Positions 8,114 through 16,096 of a DNA stretch of 24,569 bases are shown here, in pieces. Each line of letters opens with the position of its first letter. Within the stretch, counting starts at the first letter, position 1. Below the pieces are notes generated by a model. It was not told where the DNA came from and did no database searches. It saw nothing but the letters and a program-made list of their open reading frames with translations. The translations under genes and the position numbers were made by a program. The stretch spans positions 1 through 24,569 of the IMG/VR virus record IMGVR_UViG_3300026097_000787. One strand, written 5' to 3'. This DNA is from a virus.

Positions 8114-8141
8114 TTGATCTTTTTTGTATTTGTAGTATAAT
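8114..8141 (+). promoter_or_regulatory. Sigma70-like promoter of the uvsW block
   Basis: TTGATC (8114-8119) and a perfect TATAAT (8136-8141) are separated by 16 bases, close to host sigma70 spacing. Only six bases lie between the -10 box and the ATG at 8148, so a start at the usual distance would fall on or next to the start codon. This looks like an early or middle promoter driving the conserved gene, uvsW and the following gene. Confidence 0.55.
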
Positions 8142-8147
8142 AATACT

Positions 8148-9329
8148 ATGTACATTGAAGACGTTTATGAAGAATTTTACACCGTTGCGATGATCATGCG
8201 CATGCCTATCCAGCGTAGCGATCAGAGTGCTATGAAAAATTTCTATAACTTATGTTCAGCAAAAAGTCAACTCACAGAAAAACAAGCCAACTTTATTTTA
8301 CGATTATTAAACAAATACAAAGAAGCCAGCAAGTCCCTAGACTATGACTATGAAGAACATCTACAGGATCCACAGTGGAAACAACCGTTTAGAGTAATTG
8401 ATGAATCTAGAAAGGTATTCATTGAGAAAGACTCAGACGGAGTGCTTTGGGTTTGTTTGAAGTTTCCATTTCAATTAATTAAAAACTTTGAAGAAGAAGT
8501 TGGCAATGACACAGATCCTTTTAATGATTATACAGTCTGGGATAAGGACCGTAGACTAAAGATGATTCCATTATACAAATGCAATATTGTTAAAATAGAC
8601 GAGTTTGTAAAAAAACATGGATTTGAAATTGAACCACAATTTAATTATGTAGTTAGTACAGTAGAAGAAATTTGGCAGAACAGCGACTCGCTAATTCCTC
8701 AAAGTATAATAGAAAGAGATAAAGTGGTTCTAAAAAATGCAAACAGCAGTGCTGAAGAGTATTTCGCTAAAACTAGCACAAGCGATATATCGAATGACCT
8801 AATGCTGGCAAAGAGCATGGGCTATTGTTTTAGTGGAGTAGTCACCAGCAAAATATCGAAAATTGCCAGCCATGAACAAACAACATTTTGGGTCGATACT
8901 TTGAAGTCGTTTGTAGATATAGCAGAACAAGTACCAGGCAAAGTTGCTATCTTAATGGATCGCACCGAAGATCACAAGTTGTGGATCAGTAATTTTGTAA
9001 AAGAATTGCGAACATTTACAGGCGATACGGATTGTGCAAAAGTATGTTTTAGAGAATCAAATAAAACCAATCCAGAATTTAACACATGGCTTGCTGAAGA
9101 AAATCTAACAGGCGATTTACACGATGCCAAATATTTAATTTTTAAAAATAAATTACCTAAATGGTTGTTTAAAGATCCAAATGATATTAAAATAGTAGCA
9201 ACTAATAATGTATTTCCAACGAACATTGCAGTGGTTCGACATTGGTTAGAATCGCATCCGTGTGTGATTTACATTAGCGAATACAAACCAGTTTTTGGTA
9301 AAAAGGATAATTCACTTGTCAACTTGTAA
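8148..9329 (+). CDS. Conserved phage protein upstream of UvsW
   Basis: 393 residues, not assigned to a known family. It begins MYIEDVYEEFYTVAMIMRMP; later in-frame methionines at residues 15, 17 and 19 offer other starts if the promoter at 8114-8141 is used. The protein has an N-terminal helical part (about 1-70), a middle with FRVIDESRKVFIE and WVCLKFPFQLIKNFEEE, and a C-terminal alternating strand/helix part (TTFWVDTLKSF, KVAILMDRTEDHKLW, IKIVATNNVFPTN, PCVIYISEYKP) that reads like a nucleotide-binding or RNase H-like fold. No Walker A motif is visible. It overlaps uvsW and shares its promoter, so a role in recombination or replication is plausible but unproven. Confidence 0.65.
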   Translation: MYIEDVYEEFYTVAMIMRMPIQRSDQSAMKNFYNLCSAKSQLTEKQANFILRLLNKYKEASKSLDYDYEEHLQDPQWKQPFRVIDESRKVFIEKDSDGVLWVCLKFPFQLIKNFEEEVGNDTDPFNDYTVWDKDRRLKMIPLYKCNIVKIDEFVKKHGFEIEPQFNYVVSTVEEIWQNSDSLIPQSIIERDKVVLKNANSSAEEYFAKTSTSDISNDLMLAKSMGYCFSGVVTSKISKIASHEQTTFWVDTLKSFVDIAEQVPGKVAILMDRTEDHKLWISNFVKELRTFTGDTDCAKVCFRESNKTNPEFNTWLAEENLTGDLHDAKYLIFKNKLPKWLFKDPNDIKIVATNNVFPTNIAVVRHWLESHPCVIYISEYKPVFGKKDNSLVNL

Positions 9330-10770
9330 GTTAATAATTCAAGATGAAGTTAATATTAAAGTAGAGGGTCTTGCCGTAGAAACTCGTCGCAAGATTGTTA
9401 ATAAACTAAAATACGAACTGCCTTATGCTCGTCACATGCCTGCATTCAAACTAGGACGCTGGGATGGCACTGTTTCGTTCTTTGGCATTGGCGGTACTGG
9501 GTACCTAGCACACCTAGATGTTGTTCTTCCTATTATAGAAAACGATGGATACTATATCGAAGTTGAAGATCGTAGAGAACACGCAGAATTAAGTTTTGAT
9601 CTTATTGATGAAAACTATTGGAAAGACCAAGGCATATGTTGGCCTGAAGGACATCCAGACGCAGGCAATCCTGTGATACTGCGTGACTATCAATACGATG
9701 TTATTAACAAGTTTTTAGAAAATCCACAGAGCTTACAGGAAGTAGCCACAGGCGCTGGCAAGACAATCACCACAGCAACACTCAGTCGTGTGTGTGAGAA
9801 GTATGGACGCACAATGGTTATTGTACCTAACAAGAGCCTTGTAGTACAGACTGAAGAAGACTATAGAAACTGTGGGCTTGATGTTGGTGTGTATTTCGGC
9901 GATAGAAAGGAATTAAACAAGACGCATACAATATGCACTTGGCAAAGTCTCAATATTTTAGATAAAAAGAAATACGACGAAGATGCATTATCACTTGCAG
10001 AATTCACAGAAGGTGTAGTGGCTATTATTGTAGACGAAGTTCACCAAGCCAAAGCAGATGTTCTCAAAAAACTGCTTACACAAAACTTCCGTAATGCTCC
10101 TATCCGCTGGGGACTAACGGGCACAGTGCCCAAGGAAGAATATCAATTCCAAGGCATCCTTGCCAGTATCGGTCCTGTAATTAATCAAGTGTCAGCACAT
10201 GACCTACAACAAAAAGATGTACTTGCTAAACTTGATATCCAAATCTTACAAACAAAAGATGTAGAAGAGTTTCGCAACTTCCAAGAAGAGTATGCTTGGT
10301 TAGTGGGCGATAAAAAGCGTGTGTCTTGGCTGGCAAATAAGATCAAAGATATTTCTCAAACAGGGAATACACTGGTACTGGTTAACAGAGTTAGTACTGG
10401 CAATGACCTCATAGAAATCTTAGACGATGCTGTATTTGTCAGCGGAGCAATGAAGTTAGATGACAGGAAAGATGAATATGACGAAATCAAAACCTCAGAC
10501 AACAAAATCATTGTTGCAACATACGGTGTGGCAGCCGTTGGTATTAACATTCCGAGGATATTTAATCTTGTTCTTATTGAGCCAGGCAAGTCGTTTGTTA
10601 GGGTAATTCAAAGTATTGGACGAGGAATTCGTAAGGCTCAAGACAAAGATTTTGTACAAATTTGGGATATTACAAGCACATGCAAGTATGCTAAAAGGCA
10701 TTTAGCAGAGCGTAAAAAATATTATAAGGATGCAAAGTATCCATTCACGGTCACAAAGGTTGATGTATGA
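9316..10770 (+). CDS. uvsW: UvsW-like RNA-DNA and DNA helicase
   Basis: Superfamily 2 helicase of the T4 UvsW type, which unwinds branched intermediates and R-loops and supports the switch to recombination-dependent replication. From the start chosen here (484 aa) there is an N-terminal substrate-binding domain with KLGRWDGTVSFF, Walker A ATGAGKT (144-150), DEVH (240-243), LTGT motif III, YGVAAVGIN motif V and QSIGRGIRK motif VI. T4 UvsW is about 500 aa. There is no ATG near the start: TTG at 9295 and TTG at 9316 are both in frame. I prefer 9316 because AGGA (9304-9307) lies 8 nt before it. It overlaps the upstream gene by 14 nt and the next gene by 4 nt. This stretch is visibly richer in G+C than the cargo genes. 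Confidence 0.93.
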   Translation: MSTCKLIIQDEVNIKVEGLAVETRRKIVNKLKYELPYARHMPAFKLGRWDGTVSFFGIGGTGYLAHLDVVLPIIENDGYYIEVEDRREHAELSFDLIDENYWKDQGICWPEGHPDAGNPVILRDYQYDVINKFLENPQSLQEVATGAGKTITTATLSRVCEKYGRTMVIVPNKSLVVQTEEDYRNCGLDVGVYFGDRKELNKTHTICTWQSLNILDKKKYDEDALSLAEFTEGVVAIIVDEVHQAKADVLKKLLTQNFRNAPIRWGLTGTVPKEEYQFQGILASIGPVINQVSAHDLQQKDVLAKLDIQILQTKDVEEFRNFQEEYAWLVGDKKRVSWLANKIKDISQTGNTLVLVNRVSTGNDLIEILDDAVFVSGAMKLDDRKDEYDEIKTSDNKIIVATYGVAAVGINIPRIFNLVLIEPGKSFVRVIQSIGRGIRKAQDKDFVQIWDITSTCKYAKRHLAERKKYYKDAKYPFTVTKVDV

Positions 10771-11276
10771 CAAAAATTTTAACACACGAAAACAAGTCGT
10801 TTGATTTGAACGATCTACCAGAAGAACTAGAAGACGATGTGAGATTTTCAGTTTTAGATAATTCTAATCCACAAGATCCAGATTTCTTCTTTATACCATT
10901 AGTATTCTTAGAAAGCTTCAACAGTCCTGCTATTGAGTTGAGTATAGGCGGAGCAACGGTAATGATGCCCTTAGATTGGTGCATGCTAGTAGGAGAACGA
11001 GAGTGCGGATTAGATCCAGAAGTACTTCCACTGACCAGTATTAATGAGCGAGGATTTGAAACATTAATCTTTAATCCTATTAATGGATTTCGATTTGAAT
11101 ACGCTCCGGTAGAGATTGTCAATATCTATCAAGATGTTAAATGGTATTTTCCTAAAATGAAAAACGGACAGTTACTAAGTGTTCCGTTAACAGACGACAA
11201 TCAACCGTTCTGTGCATTCTTTGTTAAAGAGATTTCTAGACAAAGTGAAGTTTTACAGCTAAGTAAATTAGCTTAG
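10767..11276 (+). CDS. Conserved T4-like marine phage protein of unknown function
   Basis: 169 residues. It is acidic at the N-terminus (LNDLPEELEDDVRFSVLDN) and continues with PDFFFIPLVFLESFNSPA, MPLDWCMLVGE, LTSINERGFETLIFNP, VKWYFPKMKNGQLLSVPL and CAFFVKEISRQSE. I recall proteins with this motif order in T4-like marine phages, next to uvsW, but know no assigned activity. No catalytic motif, signal peptide or membrane segment is visible; mixed beta-strand content is likely. It overlaps uvsW by 4 nt (ATGA) and is therefore co-translated with it. It marks the right edge of the conserved core block before the second sugar cargo island. Confidence 0.65.
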   Translation: MTKILTHENKSFDLNDLPEELEDDVRFSVLDNSNPQDPDFFFIPLVFLESFNSPAIELSIGGATVMMPLDWCMLVGERECGLDPEVLPLTSINERGFETLIFNPINGFRFEYAPVEIVNIYQDVKWYFPKMKNGQLLSVPLTDDNQPFCAFFVKEISRQSEVLQLSKLA

Positions 11277-11284
11277 GAGGTAAA

Positions 11285-11647
11285 ATGACGTTAAAAGCAG
11301 GTAAAGTATGGGGACAGACTGAATTAATACATGCTAACGGTGTGCTAGAATTCCATAGAATCGAATTTAAAGCAAATGCAAAATGTTCAGAACACAAACA
11401 TGAATTTAAATGGAATGGCTTCTTTGTAGAGTCTGGAAAGATGTTGGTGCGTGTATGGCAAGATGATCAAGATGGTCTTGTAGACGAAACTATTTTAGAA
11501 GCTGGAGATTTTATGCAGGTTAAACCAGGAAAGTTTCACCAGTTCGAAGGCATCGAAGACGGCGTAGCATTTGAATTATATTGGGCAGAATTTGATCATA
11601 ATGACATTGTAAGAAGATCTGTAGGGTCAAAGTTGTCAAATAAATAA
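11285..11647 (+). CDS. Small cupin-domain protein
   Basis: 120 residues forming one cupin barrel. Motif 1 is KCSEHKHEFKWNGFFVESGKM, with H..H and E as candidate metal ligands; motif 2 is the GDFMQVKPGKFHQFEG segment with the distal histidine. It is preceded by TTAGGAGGTAAA, the strongest ribosome-binding site in the window. It lies immediately before an acetyltransferase, dehydrogenase and aminotransferase set, so it may act on the same sugar, for example as an isomerase or epimerase. The sequence does not show the usual FdtA/QdtA ketoisomerase signature, so a general cupin label is safer. Confidence 0.75.
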   Translation: MTLKAGKVWGQTELIHANGVLEFHRIEFKANAKCSEHKHEFKWNGFFVESGKMLVRVWQDDQDGLVDETILEAGDFMQVKPGKFHQFEGIEDGVAFELYWAEFDHNDIVRRSVGSKLSNK

Positions 11648-11649
11648 TC

Positions 11650-12069
11650 ATGATCAAAAATATTATTCAGCATAAAAATGTAAAAATAATCGATCCTGTA
11701 AATTTATACGGGTGTGAATTATTAGATGATGTATTTGTAGGTCCTTTTGTAGAAATTCAATCTGATGTTGTAATTGGCTGTAGAACTAGGATACAAAGCC
11801 ATTCATTTATTTGTTCTAAAGTGATTATAGGTCATGATTGTTTTATCGGACATGGGGTTATGTTCACAAACGACAAATTCATAGATAGACAATTATCAAA
11901 AGATTTCTTACCTACTAAAATAGGTAACAAAGTATATATTGGTAGTAATTCTACTATACTTCCAATAAGTATATGTGACGATGTAGTCATAGGTGCCGGA
12001 ACAGTTGTAACAAAAGATATTACCGAACCCGGAACTTATATAGGAAACCCTGCAAGGAAATATAAATGA
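11650..12069 (+). CDS. Left-handed beta-helix acetyltransferase, WbpD/WlbB-like
   Basis: 139 residues made of imperfect hexapeptide repeats ([IV]-G-x-x-x-x: DVFVGPFVEIQSDVVIGC, KIGNKVYIGSNSTI, DVVIGAGTVVTKDI), ending in the YIGNPARK cap common to sugar O/N-acyltransferases. IGHDCFIGHGVMFTND matches the segment carrying the catalytic region in WbpD-type enzymes. WbpD acetylates the 3-amino group of a UDP-2-acetamido-3-amino-uronic acid with acetyl-CoA. At 139 aa it is shorter than the roughly 190-aa WbpD, so it has fewer coils. It overlaps the dehydrogenase gene by 4 nt. Other sugar acetyltransferases cannot be excluded; the neighbours favour this route. Confidence 0.75.
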   Translation: MIKNIIQHKNVKIIDPVNLYGCELLDDVFVGPFVEIQSDVVIGCRTRIQSHSFICSKVIIGHDCFIGHGVMFTNDKFIDRQLSKDFLPTKIGNKVYIGSNSTILPISICDDVVIGAGTVVTKDITEPGTYIGNPARKYK

Positions 12070-12971
12070 TTTTATTAGTAGGATACGGATATTGGGGTAA
12101 AAATTTAGCAAGAAATTTTGGATATAATTTATCTGCTATTTGCGAGTCAAACAAAGAAAAAACTATTATTGCAAAAAAACTATATCCGCATGCAACTTTT
12201 TACTCTAATATAGATGAAGCATTACTTGACGAAGATATTAAAGCTGTTGCTATAGCAACAAAAGCAGATTCTCATTTTGAACTAGCAAAAAAATGTATCG
12301 AAGCTGGAAAAGATCTTTGGATTGAAAAACCTGTATGCGAAACACTACAAGAAGCTCGAGATCTATGTAACCTAGCAATCGAACACGACAAGATCGTATT
12401 TATTGATCATACATTTTGTTACACTCCAGCTGTGAATAAAATGAAATCTTTAGATATTGGTAAGCCATTATATTATGACAGCACAAGAATTAGTTTAGGA
12501 TTGTTTCAGCCCGATGTTGATGTTGTGTTAGATCTTGCAATACACGATGTTAGTATTATTAATTATCTATATCCTAACTTAGAGTTAGAAGAAAGAACAA
12601 TCACTAAAAATGCACATATTAACGACACAGCAAATCAAGCAATTATAAATTTAAAATTTACTAATGGATTTACCGCAAATATTAATGTAAATTGGGTAAG
12701 TCCGGTTAAAAAACGTCAAATTATTTTAGCAGGAAATCAAAGCAGTGTTGTATATGACGATATCGACAATGATAAACTTAAAATTTATCATACAGGCGTA
12801 GTTGATAAAGATTATAATGCTAATAAACTCGGAGACATGATATCACCGAAGATTGAAACCACAGAAGCATTATCAGAAGGAACAAAACATTTTATCGAAT
12901 GTTGTGATACCAGAAATCGACCAATAACAGATATTGTTAATAGTATAAAAATAATGGAATGGATTTTATGA
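12066..12971 (+). CDS. Gfo/Idh/MocA-family sugar dehydrogenase, WbpB/WlbA-like
   Basis: 301 residues. An NAD(P)-binding start GYGYWGKNLAR (6-16) is followed by IATKADSHFELAKKCIEAGK, the family's EKP motif (87-89) and a catalytic-region DLAIHD (156-161). These are features of Gfo/Idh/MocA oxidoreductases. In the WbpB-WbpE-WbpD pathway this enzyme oxidises carbon 3 of UDP-N-acetylglucosaminuronate, after which an aminotransferase and an acetyltransferase install an acetamido group. The adjacent genes here supply exactly those two steps. The gene overlaps the acetyltransferase by 4 nt and the aminotransferase by 4 nt, indicating tight coupling. The precise nucleotide sugar is inferred from context. 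Confidence 0.8.
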   Translation: MILLVGYGYWGKNLARNFGYNLSAICESNKEKTIIAKKLYPHATFYSNIDEALLDEDIKAVAIATKADSHFELAKKCIEAGKDLWIEKPVCETLQEARDLCNLAIEHDKIVFIDHTFCYTPAVNKMKSLDIGKPLYYDSTRISLGLFQPDVDVVLDLAIHDVSIINYLYPNLELEERTITKNAHINDTANQAIINLKFTNGFTANINVNWVSPVKKRQIILAGNQSSVVYDDIDNDKLKIYHTGVVDKDYNANKLGDMISPKIETTEALSEGTKHFIECCDTRNRPITDIVNSIKIMEWIL

Positions 12972-14011
12972 TACCTTTTTATAGTTTTAAAGAAATACAT
13001 CGATCGATAGAAGATGATCTTATCGACTCTGCGTCTAAAATAATCAAAAGTGGAAACTATGTATTTGGAACAGAAAAATTTGAAGAAGAATTTGCTGACT
13101 ATGTGGGTGCAAAATATTGCGTTGCAGTTTCTAGTGGAACTTCGGCTTTACATCTTTCGTTGTTAGCACTAGGCGTTAAACCAGGCGATGAAGTTATTAC
13201 AGTTAGTCATACTTTTAGAGCGACTGTTGCTGCTATAGAATATTGTGGAGCAATTCCTGTTTATGTCGATATAGATCCTGATACATTTACTATGGATCCA
13301 AATAAAATTTTACAAAAAATTAATAATAAAACTAAATGTATTTTGCCAGTTCATATTTACGGAAATTTTGCAAATATTTTAAAAATTAAAAAAATCGCCG
13401 ATGAACACAATATCCCTGTACTAGAAGATTGTAGTCAGGCACACGGCACTACTTATAACAAAAAACATGTTGGAACTTTTGGAAGTTTAGGAACCTTTAG
13501 TTTTTATCCCGGAAAAAGTCTCGGAGCATTGGGAGATGCTGGATGTGTAGTTACTGACGATTTTGATTTAGCAAAGAAAATTTCAAAATCGAGATCATGG
13601 TGCGATGATGAAATTGGTTTTAATTATAGAATGGCAAATATTCAATCAGAACTTTTAAGAATTAAATTAAGAAATTTTAATGAAATTTTAAACGAAAAAC
13701 GAAAAATAGCAGAACAATATAATAAACATTTTAATTATGTTAAGACTGACAGTAATGTAAATCATAGCTACCATATATATCCGATCTTATCTAATAATCG
13801 AGACAATGTAATTGCGGATCTTAAACCTAAAGTTGATTTAAAAGTTCATTATCCAATTCCAGTTCATCGTTTGTCGGCTTATCAAAATTCTTACTATCTT
13901 CCAAATACTGATAAAATAGCATTTCATGAAATTAGTTTACCGATATACCCTGGAGTAGATTTTATTAAAGTTATAGAGGCATTAGATGATTATTCTAGCT
14001 CCCTTTTATAA
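12968..14011 (+). CDS. DegT/DnrJ/EryC1-family sugar aminotransferase, WbpE/WlbC-like
   Basis: 347 residues from the ATG at 12968, which forms an ATGA overlap with the upstream stop; an in-frame ATG at 12959 adds three residues. Signatures of the PLP-dependent DegT family are SSGTSA (55-60), VLEDCSQAHG (152-161; D154 contacts the PLP ring nitrogen), and FSFYPGKSLGALGDAG with the Schiff-base lysine K183. These enzymes transaminate a keto sugar using glutamate. With the dehydrogenase and acetyltransferase before it, it would add the 3-amino group of a diamino or amino uronic acid. It is slightly shorter than typical family members of about 360-390 aa but has every core motif. It overlaps the next gene by 26 nt. 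Confidence 0.85.
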   Translation: MIPFYSFKEIHRSIEDDLIDSASKIIKSGNYVFGTEKFEEEFADYVGAKYCVAVSSGTSALHLSLLALGVKPGDEVITVSHTFRATVAAIEYCGAIPVYVDIDPDTFTMDPNKILQKINNKTKCILPVHIYGNFANILKIKKIADEHNIPVLEDCSQAHGTTYNKKHVGTFGSLGTFSFYPGKSLGALGDAGCVVTDDFDLAKKISKSRSWCDDEIGFNYRMANIQSELLRIKLRNFNEILNEKRKIAEQYNKHFNYVKTDSNVNHSYHIYPILSNNRDNVIADLKPKVDLKVHYPIPVHRLSAYQNSYYLPNTDKIAFHEISLPIYPGVDFIKVIEALDDYSSSLL

Positions 14012-14732
14012 AGATATCGAAAACGATAAAGAAGGGTCAGAAGTTTTAGAAATGTCAAAAGTGTTTGATTATAAACAAAATTTATTCAATATGTATAACA
14101 CATTTTTAAAACAAAATTCAAAACATAAATTTGAAATTTGTACAGACAATAAAACCTCCTTAAAGCATAAAAATATTTTTAGATCAAATATTGATTCTAA
14201 AAATCTAATGGAAAGTTTTTGTATATCAAATTTAGATTTTGTAAAAAGTAGGAATGAAAAACTAATTTTATGTGGATCAGATCATTTAATTAACGGTAAT
14301 CTTAATTCATTATTCGAAGATGATTTTGATATAGGCCTTGCAGTAGCTACAAAACCTTTAAGAATTAATAACACCATTGTATTAGTAAACGATACAAATC
14401 GAAAAAAAGTTATATCTTTTTTTGAACAACGATTGTCTGCATATTACAATTTATCAGCAGAAGAAAAACTTTGGTTTGGGGATCAGTTAAGTTATCAAAA
14501 GATTTTAGAAAGTTATAATATATTTGATCCCTCTGGTGATAATCCTCCACTAGGCATTTATAATATCGAAGGTTTAAAAATTAAGTTATTTGCATATGGA
14601 TCTTCTTATGTTGCTGCATTAAAAAAATCTCTTTATCCTGTTCCTAATAATCCTGTTATCATAGATTTTAAAGGTCCTAAAAGGAAAAAAAGAGCACCAG
14701 AAATATATAGGTATTTAATGAATGACGTATAA
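13986..14732 (+). CDS. Putative GT-A-like glycosyltransferase
   Basis: 248 residues. It begins MIILAPFYKD, has a central KLILCGSDHLINGNL (SDH at 98-100 in the position of a DxD site), FDIGLAVATKP, WFGDQLSYQKIL, and a C-terminal VIIDFKGPKRKKRAPE that parallels the HxKG/FKG tail of GT-A transferases. The metal-binding aspartates are less canonical than in its neighbours, so donor binding may differ. It sits between the aminotransferase (26-nt overlap) and a clear GT-A-like gene (11-nt overlap), in the same operon. It could use the acetamido sugar made upstream. Composition is strongly A-rich. Confidence 0.55.
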   Translation: MIILAPFYKDIENDKEGSEVLEMSKVFDYKQNLFNMYNTFLKQNSKHKFEICTDNKTSLKHKNIFRSNIDSKNLMESFCISNLDFVKSRNEKLILCGSDHLINGNLNSLFEDDFDIGLAVATKPLRINNTIVLVNDTNRKKVISFFEQRLSAYYNLSAEEKLWFGDQLSYQKILESYNIFDPSGDNPPLGIYNIEGLKIKLFAYGSSYVAALKKSLYPVPNNPVIIDFKGPKRKKRAPEIYRYLMNDV

Positions 14733-15462
14733 CGTATTAACTAGTTTTAATCAAAAATATTGGGATGAGATAGCAAAAACAACTGTTTCTGAGCTTGATT
14801 CAAATTGGATTAAGAACCATAAAATATTTTTGTATCATGAACTCGATAATATTCCAAAAATAAATTTTAGTAATCGAGTAACTTGGGTTGATTTATATAA
14901 TACATGTCCTGAACTTCCTAAGTTTGGTGCTAAATGGAAAGATCATCCTAAAGCGAACGGAGCCAAAAACTTTAGAACCGATGCTATTAAATTTGTTCAT
15001 AAAACTTTTGCGATTTGGCATCGTGCAAAGTTACAAAAAGAAGGTTGGTTAATTTGGTTAGATGTTGATGCGTTAGTATATAAACAAATTGACGACATTT
15101 TTCTTAAAACAGTTTGCCCTGATAATTATATGATTTCATTTATGGGGAGGCCTGGAAAATATTCAGAATGCGGCTGGATCGGATTCAATATGAGTCATCC
15201 TAAGACTTTAGATTTTATCAATGAATGGGAAGATCTTTATCTTTCGGGAGATTTTATCAATCTGCCAGAAACACACGATTCGTGGACATTTGATTGGATA
15301 CGAAAGAAATGGAACTTGCCTGAGTTATTTTTTAATGTTAACAGTGAAGCAAAAACTAATAAACACCCTTTTGCACAATCTCTAATTGGAACTAATATAG
15401 TTCACGCAAAAGGATCTGATAAAGAATTTTTAATTAATAGATTTCAAAATAGACTATATTAA
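14722..15462 (+). CDS. GT-A-like glycosyltransferase with KYSECG motif (copy 2)
   Basis: 246 residues. It shares ordered blocks with the minus-strand gene at 5988-6830: KWKDHPKANG (71-80), IWLDVDALV with DxD (114-116), GRPGKYSECGWIGFNM, THDSWTFDWIRKK and a C-terminal HAKGSDKE. The tail (HAKG) resembles the HxKG donor-phosphate motif of GT8-like enzymes. It lacks about 30 residues found in copy 1 around the SKDPIRNKRKD insert. It is the last plus-strand gene of the second cargo island and ends five bases before the convergent FkbM methyltransferase. Substrate unknown. Confidence 0.7.
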   Translation: MTYNVLTSFNQKYWDEIAKTTVSELDSNWIKNHKIFLYHELDNIPKINFSNRVTWVDLYNTCPELPKFGAKWKDHPKANGAKNFRTDAIKFVHKTFAIWHRAKLQKEGWLIWLDVDALVYKQIDDIFLKTVCPDNYMISFMGRPGKYSECGWIGFNMSHPKTLDFINEWEDLYLSGDFINLPETHDSWTFDWIRKKWNLPELFFNVNSEAKTNKHPFAQSLIGTNIVHAKGSDKEFLINRFQNRLY

Positions 15463-15467
15463 ATAAT

Positions 15468-16088
15468 TTATTCTTTAACTAAAATATGATCATATCCTCT
15501 TGAGCATGTTGCTTTTACTTTATATCCTAATTCGGTTGTTACAAAATCTAAAGTATCTGTTTCAAAATACACTTCTAAATTTATTACAGGCCAGTAAGTG
15601 GTAATTGTTTTCATGGCTCCATTAATAATTGCTTGTTCGTAACCATCGGTGTCAATTTTGATATAGTCAACATCTTTAAAATCAAATTGATCAATGTAAA
15701 ACCATCCTCGATTGCCACCTTTTCCTTTAATTGCATCGTTGTTACGGATTCTTTCTGCTGGTTCATTTGAATCTCCTAGAGGAACTCCGAAGTGTGTAAC
15801 TCGAGCGGTGTCTACATTTTTAGGAAAAAATTTTCTAGTTCTTGGATCGAATGCATAAATGTCTTTAAAATCTCTAATCAAATATCTAGTATACTCGCCA
15901 TCTCTACATCCGATATCAATTGCTGTGCGGAAAGATTTTATAAATGGTTTACTTATATAGTAAGCATCTTTACAATGATGATTATCTACAGTAACTAATC
16001 CTTTTTTTAAATGGAATCTATCAATGGGTTCATTACTAGGGTTATATTCGGTTGGATTAAATTTTGTTGGTTCAGTAGGCCAGTTCAT
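15468..16088 (-). CDS. FkbM-family SAM methyltransferase (copy 1)
   Basis: 206 residues. The SAM-binding motif I is AIDIGCRDGEYTRYL (DIGCRDG at 58-64), the acidic motif II follows in IYAFDPRTRK, and KIDTDGYEQAIINGA (144-158) is the FkbM motif, a K-I-D-x-(D/E)-G-x-E signature. FkbM enzymes O-methylate sugars or polyketide hydroxyls. The DPRTRKFFPKN segment replaces the E-PNP segment of many members. It is the third gene of a minus-strand operon, eight bases after the second FkbM gene. With a glycosyltransferase at the operon head, a glycan hydroxyl is the likeliest acceptor. Confidence 0.8.
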   Translation of the reverse strand: MNWPTEPTKFNPTEYNPSNEPIDRFHLKKGLVTVDNHHCKDAYYISKPFIKSFRTAIDIGCRDGEYTRYLIRDFKDIYAFDPRTRKFFPKNVDTARVTHFGVPLGDSNEPAERIRNNDAIKGKGGNRGWFYIDQFDFKDVDYIKIDTDGYEQAIINGAMKTITTYWPVINLEVYFETDTLDFVTTELGYKVKATCSRGYDHILVKE

Positions 16089-16096
16089 AATTTTCC

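Noticed and set aside
11639-11646. AATAAATA before the acetyltransferase at 11650.
   Set aside because: It overlaps the upstream stop codon in a tightly coupled operon and differs at the first base; probably composition.
11285-11647. Calling the cupin an FdtA/QdtA-type sugar 3,4-ketoisomerase.
   Set aside because: The conserved ketoisomerase start and its glycine-histidine-arginine segment are not seen; only a general cupin pattern is present.
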